Shown here: positions 58,291 through 64,000 of the stretch, in pieces | Position numbering within the stretch: the stretch's first letter is position 1 | Layout: every line of letters begins with the position of its first letter | Assembly: GCA_963734435.1 (NCBI GenBank) | Contig: CAVTHA010000010.1 | Coordinates: 62,001 to 126,000, forward strand | Direction of reading: 5' to 3' | Origin: Bog-756 sp963734435 | GTDB taxonomy: Bacteria > Actinomycetota > Acidimicrobiia > Acidimicrobiales > RAAP-2 | Length of the DNA: 64,000 nucleotides | The notes under the pieces: generated by a model | The model's database searches: none | What the model was told of the DNA's origin: nothing | Seen by the model: the letters and a program-made list of their open reading frames with translations, nothing else | Program-made: the position numbers and the translations under genes

Positions 58291-58480
58291 TCCCGGACCC
58301 GCCGGTCCCAGCGCGGTAGGGCGACCGCCCCCGGTGAACGCTCGAGTCGTTGGGCTACCATGCCAGGGTCGTCCTGGGGCAGATGAATCCCACCGTCGGG
58401 CACGTCCCCCGGTGGTGCGCGCCAGACCGGACGGCCGCCCACCCGACCGGTCCGCCGGCCGGCCACAGTGAAGGAGCCCC

Positions 58481-59926
58481 ATGACCAGCCAACCTCATCA
58501 CGACTTCAAGGTGGCCGATCTGTCCCTGGCCGACTTCGGCCGCCGGGAGATCGAGCTGGCCGAGCACGAGATGCCGGGTTTGATGGCCATGCGGGCCGAG
58601 CACGGGGCGGAACAGCCCCTCCGGGGGGCCCGGATCACCGGCTCCCTGCACATGACCATCCAGACCGCGGTGCTCATCGAGACGCTGACCGCGCTCGGCG
58701 CCGAGGTTCGTTGGGCCAGCTGCAACATCTTCTCCACCCAGGACCACGCCGCCGCCGCCGTGGTGGTGGGTCGCGACGGCACGGTCGACTCGCCCCGAGG
58801 CGTACCGGTCTTCGCCTGGAAGGGCGAGTCGCTGCCGGAATACTGGTGGTGCACCGAGCAGGCACTGCTGTGGCCGGGCGAAGGACCGACCATGATCCTC
58901 GATGACGGCGGTGACGCCACCCTCCTCGTGCACAAGGGTGTCCAGTTCGAGAAGGCCGGTTCGGTGCCCGACCCGTCCACGGCCGACTCGGAGGAGTTCG
59001 CCGTGGTGCTCGAGACCCTGGCCCGGGGGTTGCAAGCTGACCCCCGTCGGTGGACGACCATCGCCAACGGTCTGCTCGGCGTCTCGGAGGAGACGACCAC
59101 CGGCGTGCATCGACTGGCCGAGATGGAGCAGGCGGGCGAGCTGCTGTTCGCCGCCATCAACGTGAACGACGCCGTGACCAAGTCCAAGTTCGACAACAAG
59201 TACGGCTGCCGGCACTCACTCGTCGACGGGATCAACCGGGCGACAGACGTACTCGTCGGGGGCAAGGTCGCCGTGGTCTGCGGCTACGGCGACGTGGGCA
59301 AGGGGTGCACCGAGTCGCTCCGCGGTCAGGGGGCCCGGGTGGTGGTGACCGAGATCGACCCCATCTGCGCCCTGCAGGCGGCCATGGACGGCTACCAGGT
59401 GGCCACCCTCGACGACGTGGTGAGCACGGCCGACATCTTCGTCACCAGCACCGGCAACCGGGACGTGATCACCGCCGATCACATGGCCCGTATGAAGCAC
59501 CAGGCCATCGTGGGCAACATCGGTCACTTCGACAATGAAATCGACATGGCCGGGCTGGCGGCGACCGAGGGGATCGAGCGGGTCAACATCAAGCCCCAGG
59601 TCGACAAATGGGTCTTCCCCGACGGCCATGCCGTGATCATCCTGTCCGAAGGCCGCCTGCTCAACCTGGGCAACGCCACCGGCCACCCCAGCTTTGTGAT
59701 GTCCAACTCCTTCACCAACCAGACCATGGCCCAGATGGAGTTGTTCAACAACGCCTCGCGGTACGAGAACAAGGTCTACGTCCTGCCGAAGCATCTCGAC
59801 GAGAAGGTGGCCCGTCTGCATCTCGATGCCCTGGGGGTCCGCCTCAGCACGCTCACCAAGGAGCAGGCCGAGTACATCGGGGTGCCGGTCGACGGCCCGT
59901 ACAAGCCGGACACCTACCGCTACTGA
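58481..59926 (+). CDS. ahcY: S-adenosylhomocysteinase
   Basis: 481 residues, intact. Family motifs: SLHMTIQTAVLIETLTALGA, WASCNIFSTQDHAAAAV, NVNDAVTKSKFDNKYGCRHS, VAVVCGYGDVGKGCTESLRG (NAD loop), SFTNQTMAQMELFNN and the C-terminal YKPDTYRY with the Lys-Tyr that reaches the neighbouring active site. It splits SAH to adenosine and homocysteine. An AAGGAG site lies 5 bases before the ATG. The 190-base leader has no SAH-riboswitch consensus that I can find. Confidence 0.97.
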   Translation: MTSQPHHDFKVADLSLADFGRREIELAEHEMPGLMAMRAEHGAEQPLRGARITGSLHMTIQTAVLIETLTALGAEVRWASCNIFSTQDHAAAAVVVGRDGTVDSPRGVPVFAWKGESLPEYWWCTEQALLWPGEGPTMILDDGGDATLLVHKGVQFEKAGSVPDPSTADSEEFAVVLETLARGLQADPRRWTTIANGLLGVSEETTTGVHRLAEMEQAGELLFAAINVNDAVTKSKFDNKYGCRHSLVDGINRATDVLVGGKVAVVCGYGDVGKGCTESLRGQGARVVVTEIDPICALQAAMDGYQVATLDDVVSTADIFVTSTGNRDVITADHMARMKHQAIVGNIGHFDNEIDMAGLAATEGIERVNIKPQVDKWVFPDGHAVIILSEGRLLNLGNATGHPSFVMSNSFTNQTMAQMELFNNASRYENKVYVLPKHLDEKVARLHLDALGVRLSTLTKEQAEYIGVPVDGPYKPDTYRY

Positions 59927-59987
59927 TCGACTGACGGCCGGTCACCACCTGTACCGACGAAATCCGCACCGCCACCGACCGCTGTGC

Positions 59988-60216
59988 TCAGGGCTTCCTC
60001 TTGGGAGCGGAGACACGCGCCACCGCCCCGATGGCCGGTGCCAGCGTCAACCACAACCCGATGGTGACCACCATCGACGACAGGTATCCAAACGGGACGA
60101 TGCCCACGTCCGCATGGACCATGCCGGGCGAAGATCATCAGCACCCAGGCGCTGACGAAGAACATGGGCCCGGCGGCAAACAATTTGAAGAAATCTCCCA
60201 AAGGACTCACCTCCAC
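59988..60216 (-). CDS. small two-helix membrane protein (one frameshift)
   Basis: About 75 residues. VEVSPLGDFFKLFAAGPMFF followed by VSAWVLMIFA is the first helix; after a frame change near 60125 the sequence reads VPFGYLSSMVVTIGLWLTLA and ends ARVSAPKRKP. The restored protein has two membrane segments and a basic end, a common layout for small actinobacterial membrane proteins. GTG start. Function unknown. Confidence 0.6.
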
Positions 60217-60260
60217 TCAGCATGGTAGGGAGCAGTGGCGACCAACGACCGGGCCGGAGC

Positions 60261-61694
60261 TCAGCCCGGGGCGCGGCAACACGTTCCGCCCGATGCCAGC
60301 GGCTGCCAGATCGAGGCCAGCCGGCCGAGCTGTTGTTCCATGAGGGCGATGGCGTCGACCTCCGGGCCGGGGAGGTTCACATGGCCGATGGTCACCATGG
60401 TGGGCTCGACCGGCCGGGGCGGGGTGTGGTCGCCGTGCCGCGGCGCCCCCACCCAGGCCGGATCGGGTGCCATCGGTCGGCTGACGGCGGGTTCGGCGCC
60501 GGCGAAGGTCCCGACATAGGTGTGGCTGCGCTCGCCGGTGGTCCACAGCAGCTTGGAGCCGGACGGATCGAAGTAGAACTCGGGAACCACCTGGTCGAGG
60601 TCGGTGAGCCGGCGGACGGCGCGGGTCCTGAGGTCGAGTTCGTAGAGATCGGTACGGAACCGTGGGTCGAGCACGGTGAAGACGAAGACCGGCCCGGCCA
60701 CGTCGTTCTCCGACGGCGGGTCGTAGCCGGCGGCCTGGGCCTCGCTGACCACGGTCTGGTACCAGGTGGGGGTGGCGCGGCTCGACATCCAGATCACGTC
60801 CTTCATGTCCGGGGTGAACACGGCCTGCTCGTCCCAGCCCGGGTTGCCGTCGGTGAGATGGGTGGCCAGCGGATGGGCCGGGCTCGCCCCCCCGCCGTAC
60901 AACCGGAGGAAGTACAGCTCGGAGTTGAGCCACCCGATGCGCTTGTCCCCGTCGGAGCTGAACGAGGTGTACAGGACTCCGCTGCCGTCCGGGGCCCACA
61001 CCTGCGTCTCGTAGGCATTGTCACCCCCCGGCGCCACCGTGGTCACGTCGGCGAGGCGCGGGGTCCCGTCCGGGCCCACCACGAACGTGGCCAGCAGGAT
61101 GGTCCATTGCGTCCCGCCGTTCGCCAGCGGCCCGTAGTCGACGTGGGTCCAGATGAGGTGCCTCCCGTCGGGCGACCAGTAGGGGTGGTAGTTGTCGTAC
61201 GAGTCGCCGCTCTGCTCGAAGGACGAGAGGCCCGGGCCGGTCAGCCGGGTGACGTGACTCCCGTCGGGCCGCATGACATAGAGGTCGGTGCCGAACCCGC
61301 CGAGGCACGGGGACCCGAAGGTCACCTGCTGGCCGCGGAACGAGCAGAAGAGGATCCAGTCACCGCGAGGACGCTCTTGGGGGAACCCGTTCGGCCCCGG
61401 CTGCCCGCAGGTGAGACAGGACATCGCCCTCCCGTCGAGCTGGCTCACGTAGATCTGGGAGACGCCGGCCGGGTCGGACTGGTTGGACAGTACCCGGCCG
61501 TCCGCCGTCCAGGACGGGTCCTGCCCGAACGTGAACGGATTGACGGCCGCGGTGAAGCGGGCGCTGAACGACGGGTTCGCCGGATCAGCCGGCGCCGCGG
61601 GGGACGGGCCCGCACAGCCGCCGAAGGCCACGACGGCCAGCACGGAATGAACGTCGCGCCCCAGGCCGCCCGGGCCGCCGCTGCACTCCCCCAT
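60261..61694 (-). CDS. TolB-like WD40/PD40 propeller lipoprotein
   Basis: 477 residues in one frame. A short N-terminus ends in SVLAVVAFGGCAGPSPAAP, which can be a lipoprotein signal with Cys 27 as lipid site. The propeller repeats are clear: DGSHVTRLTGPGLSS, NYHPYWSPDGRHLIWTHVDY, ETQVWAPDGSGVLYTSFSSD, DEQAVFTPDMKDVIWMSSRA and YELDLRTRAVRRLTDLDQ. A CLTCGQPG pair is unusual and may bind metal or heme (CxxC without His). Function unknown; such proteins read out or bind other exported proteins. The start may be longer or shifted. Confidence 0.78.
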   Translation of the reverse strand: MGECSGGPGGLGRDVHSVLAVVAFGGCAGPSPAAPADPANPSFSARFTAAVNPFTFGQDPSWTADGRVLSNQSDPAGVSQIYVSQLDGRAMSCLTCGQPGPNGFPQERPRGDWILFCSFRGQQVTFGSPCLGGFGTDLYVMRPDGSHVTRLTGPGLSSFEQSGDSYDNYHPYWSPDGRHLIWTHVDYGPLANGGTQWTILLATFVVGPDGTPRLADVTTVAPGGDNAYETQVWAPDGSGVLYTSFSSDGDKRIGWLNSELYFLRLYGGGASPAHPLATHLTDGNPGWDEQAVFTPDMKDVIWMSSRATPTWYQTVVSEAQAAGYDPPSENDVAGPVFVFTVLDPRFRTDLYELDLRTRAVRRLTDLDQVVPEFYFDPSGSKLLWTTGERSHTYVGTFAGAEPAVSRPMAPDPAWVGAPRHGDHTPPRPVEPTMVTIGHVNLPGPEVDAIALMEQQLGRLASIWQPLASGGTCCRAPG

Positions 61695-61733
61695 CCCGAC
61701 CGGTTCGACGACCCAGAGGCGGCCACCGACCGC

Positions 61734-63032
61734 TCAGCGATCGGCCGTCTCCAGCTCGAGCAAGTGGGCGAAGCGCTCCCGCGCCTCGGCCCGCCGGGTG
61801 GGCACGTGCTCGCTCGGGACGTCGACCGGCTTGTACTCCTTCAACGTCTGGCGGGCCACCGTCACCTTGTGGACCTCGTCCGGTCCGTCGTAGATACGGG
61901 CGGCGCGGGCGTGACGGTACATTGACTCGAGGGGAAGGTCGGTGGAGAACCCGAGGGCGCCGTGCACCTGGATGGCCCGGTCGATGACGTTGTAGAGGAC
62001 GCCGGCCCCGTAGTACTTGATCATGGCGATCTCCACCCGGGCGGCTGAGGCACCCTCGCGGTCCATCTTCCAGGCCGCCTGCAGGGTCATCAGCCGGGCC
62101 GCGGTCATCTCGGCCAGGGAGTCGGCCACCCAATTCTGGACCGTCTGCTTCTCGGCCAGCAGGGAATGATGGGTGGTGCGGGACACCGCCCGCTCGCAAA
62201 GCATGTCGAAGGCCCGCTTCGACTGGCCGAGCCAGCGCATGCAGTGGTGGATGCGTCCGGGTCCGAGGCGCTGCTGGGCCAGGAGGAAGCCTTCCCCCTC
62301 GTTGCCGACCAGGTTCTCGTAGGGGACCCGCACCTCGTGGTAGAGGATCTCAGCGTGGCCACCGAACTTCCCGAAGTGGTCCACCGGGTCCTCCATGGTG
62401 GCCACGTCCCGCACGATCTCCACCCCGGCCGTATCGGCCGGCACGATGATCATCGAACACCCCTGGTAGGGATGGACCTCGGGATTGGTCACCGCCATCA
62501 CGATGAGGAAGTCAGCCACCGAGCCGTTGGTGGTGAACCACTTGTGGCCGTCGATGACCCACTGGTCGCCATCGTGGGTAGCCCGGGTGGTGATCATGGT
62601 CGGGTCGGCGCCGGCGCCGGGCTCGGTCATGGAGAACCCGCTGCGCATGCGGCCGTCGAGCAGTGGCTGGAGCCACCGCGCGCGCTGGTCCTCCCGTCCC
62701 GATGCTTCGATGCCTACGGCCAGCAGCTCGGCGTTGCCCGAGTCGGGAGCGTTGTTGCCGAAGACCACCGGACCGTACGGGGTCTGGCCGAGGATCTCGT
62801 GCATCAGCCCCAGCCTGACCTGGCCGAACCCACCCCCACCCAGCTCGACGGGGAGGTGGGAGGCCCACAGGCCACGACGCCTGACCTCCTCCTGCAAGGG
62901 CTTGACCGCCTCCAGCATGGCGTCGTAGCTCAGCGACAGGGTCTCCAGGGGAACGATCTCGTCGCCAACCACCTGCCGCATCCAGGCCAACTGCTCCTCG
63001 AACTCCGGCTCGGTGGAAAAATCCCATGCCAT
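61734..63032 (-). CDS. acyl-CoA dehydrogenase of the ACAD10/ACAD11 type
   Basis: 432 residues, intact. GFSMTEPGAGADPTMITTRA and WVIDGHKWFTTNGSVADFLI are the FAD/substrate regions; the C-terminal AARIYDGPDEVHKVTVARQT has Asp-Gly-Pro-Asp-Glu in place of the usual catalytic Glu motif, a mark of the ACAD10/11 group where an Asp serves as base. That group works with an APH-type kinase on 4-hydroxyacyl-CoA substrates; a kinase fragment of that type sits at the left end of the window. Divergent from bioB, 56 bases apart. Confidence 0.92.
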   Translation of the reverse strand: MAWDFSTEPEFEEQLAWMRQVVGDEIVPLETLSLSYDAMLEAVKPLQEEVRRRGLWASHLPVELGGGGFGQVRLGLMHEILGQTPYGPVVFGNNAPDSGNAELLAVGIEASGREDQRARWLQPLLDGRMRSGFSMTEPGAGADPTMITTRATHDGDQWVIDGHKWFTTNGSVADFLIVMAVTNPEVHPYQGCSMIIVPADTAGVEIVRDVATMEDPVDHFGKFGGHAEILYHEVRVPYENLVGNEGEGFLLAQQRLGPGRIHHCMRWLGQSKRAFDMLCERAVSRTTHHSLLAEKQTVQNWVADSLAEMTAARLMTLQAAWKMDREGASAARVEIAMIKYYGAGVLYNVIDRAIQVHGALGFSTDLPLESMYRHARAARIYDGPDEVHKVTVARQTLKEYKPVDVPSEHVPTRRAEARERFAHLLELETADR

Positions 63033-63088
63033 CGTGGTTCCCCCAGTCCTCTTCTCCGGCCGGTCGGCGCGGCCACTACCGTAACGGC

Positions 63089-64000
63089 ATGCCCGGCGAC
63101 CCCGCTGCCACTCCCGTCGGTACCAGGGTGTCCTGGTCCCGGCCCAGCCGGGCCCGGGACGGCAGCGACCCGACCGGCGGTGAGGTCGAGGGAGTACGAG
63201 AGGTCGACGGAGAGACGGCGCGGGCCCGACTGGCGTCGGCCGAGCGGGCCCTGCTGGACGACCGCCGGCTCCTCACCGCCACGGAGCTCGAGGAACTGAC
63301 CGCCCTCCCCGATCACTGGGTCACCTCGCTGGCGGCGCTGGCCCACCAGGTGCGGTTGGCCTGGTGCGGTCCCGAAGTCGAGGTGGAGGGCATCCTGTCG
63401 GCCAAGACCGGCGGCTGCCCGGAGGACTGCCACTTCTGCTCGCAGTCGTCCCGCTTCGACAGCCCGGTCAAGGCAACTCCCTTCGCCGACACGGACGAGG
63501 TGCTGCAGGCGGCAGGAGAGACCCGGGCCGCCGGGGCGTCGGAATTCTGCATCGTGCTGGCCGTGCGCGGTCCCGACGAGCGGACCATGCAGCGCCTCCT
63601 CGAACTGGTGCCCCTCATCCGCGACCACACCGGGCTCAACGTGGCGGTGAGTGCCGGCCTGCTCACCGACGACCAGGCTCGGCGCCTGGCCGAGGGGGGT
63701 GTCCACCGGTACAACCACAACCTCGAGACGTCGCGCTCCTACTTCCCCACCGTGGTCACCACCCACACCTGGGAGGAACGTCAGGCCACCTGCCGACTGG
63801 TGCGGACCCACGGCATGGAGCTGTGCAGCGGCGCGCTCATCGGGATGGGTGAGACGTCGGCCCAGCGGGTCGAGCTCATCACCCAACTCCAGGAGCTCGA
63901 TCCCACCGAGGTCCCCCTCAATTTCTCTGAACCCGCGACCGGGCACCCCGCTCGGGGAAGGGCAGCCCGTGGCGGCCTGGGAGGCCATCCGCTGGATCGC
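63089..64000 (+). CDS. bioB: biotin synthase, N-terminal part (runs out of the window)
   Basis: About 300 residues seen. The radical-SAM cysteine motif CPEDCHFCSQSSRFDSPVKA (CxxxCxxC) is preceded by EGILSAKTGGCP; VHRYNHNLETSRSYFPTVVT and MELCSGALIGMGET follow. One extra T at about 63926 breaks the frame; without it the sequence reads FLNPRPGTPLGEGQPVAAWE. The first ~75 residues before the catalytic core are longer and more variable than usual. It inserts sulfur into dethiobiotin; biotin is needed by the carboxylase at 28838-32430. Confidence 0.93.
   Translation, partial: MPGDPAATPVGTRVSWSRPSRARDGSDPTGGEVEGVREVDGETARARLASAERALLDDRRLLTATELEELTALPDHWVTSLAALAHQVRLAWCGPEVEVEGILSAKTGGCPEDCHFCSQSSRFDSPVKATPFADTDEVLQAAGETRAAGASEFCIVLAVRGPDERTMQRLLELVPLIRDHTGLNVAVSAGLLTDDQARRLAEGGVHRYNHNLETSRSYFPTVVTTHTWEERQATCRLVRTHGMELCSGALIGMGETSAQRVELITQLQELDPTEVPLNFSEPATGHPARGRAARGGLGGHPLDR

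Noticed and set aside
58291..58480. SAH riboswitch before ahcY
   Set aside because: No match to the conserved core that I could find in the 190-base leader, only ordinary GC-rich sequence and a good ribosome site.
60261..61694. Cytochrome c heme site in CLTCGQPG
   Set aside because: The CxxC is not followed by His, so it does not meet the CxxCH rule.

Overview
The window is high-GC DNA of an actinobacterium, interrupted by about 7 kb of acidobacterial-type DNA. The actinobacterial label rests on a mycothiol S-conjugate amidase, two mycothiol-dependent maleylpyruvate isomerase-family proteins, four F420/flavin-type oxidoreductases (three LLM, one PPOX), a PspA-HtpX-PspAB operon and frequent GTG starts; Acidimicrobiia is my best guess but is inference. 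Many genes carry one or more single-base frameshifts while their protein sequence stays well conserved in the neighbouring frame. In nearly every place where I could work out the original reading, one extra base is present. I treat these as sequence errors, annotate each gene as one unit, and mark where the frame changes.

Layout. 1-4700: C-terminal part of an APH-type kinase, acyl-CoA synthetase, maleylpyruvate isomerase-like protein, MarR regulator, and a divergent NADH-dehydrogenase-like flavoprotein with a readable promoter. 4850-9890: membrane-anchored S1C protease, MoxR ATPase, DUF58 protein and two VWA proteins (a MoxR/Bat block). 10000-12600: comM/yifB and dprA, translationally coupled. 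12750-16710: small protein, LLM oxidoreductase, PPOX protein, nfo, fumC, pterin-carbinolamine dehydratase. 16740-19810 (minus): pspA-htpX-pspAB plus a tyrosine phosphatase. 19900-26840: mca, a ChbG-type deacetylase coupled to purE/purK, an LLM enzyme, a DsbA-like protein, a PAP2 phosphatase, a RecB-like nuclease and a small protein. 26860-35150: an Atu-like catabolic cluster (acyl-CoA dehydrogenase, enoyl-CoA hydratase, biotin-dependent carboxylase beta and alpha, AtuA-family protein) and a truncated cytochrome P450.

About 35150-42200 has different base and codon use and the typical acidobacterial order trpS(3' end)-scpA-scpB-two RluB/RsuA-type genes-hisC-CoA-binding protein-beta-propeller protein. 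Both edges cut actinobacterial genes: the P450 on the left and a Tat lipoprotein on the right. I see no integrase, inverted repeat or target duplication, so a chimeric assembly is more likely than a transferred island.

42200-64000 returns to actinobacterial DNA: Tat lipoprotein start, SnoaL-like protein, HAD phosphatase, DUF2252 protein, an LLM-VOC-zinc dehydrogenase operon, a second VOC protein, then the least familiar unit in the window: a 134-residue protein followed by three consecutive proteins that each carry two YbjQ-like repeats (48557-51507). After it come an HD protein, a PQQ-type propeller protein, an RHH-like regulator with an 8-bp-period operator-like repeat, a heavily frameshifted GH3 glycosidase, a second maleylpyruvate isomerase-like protein, S-adenosylhomocysteinase, a small membrane protein, a TolB-like lipoprotein, an ACAD10/11-type acyl-CoA dehydrogenase, and the first part of bioB.
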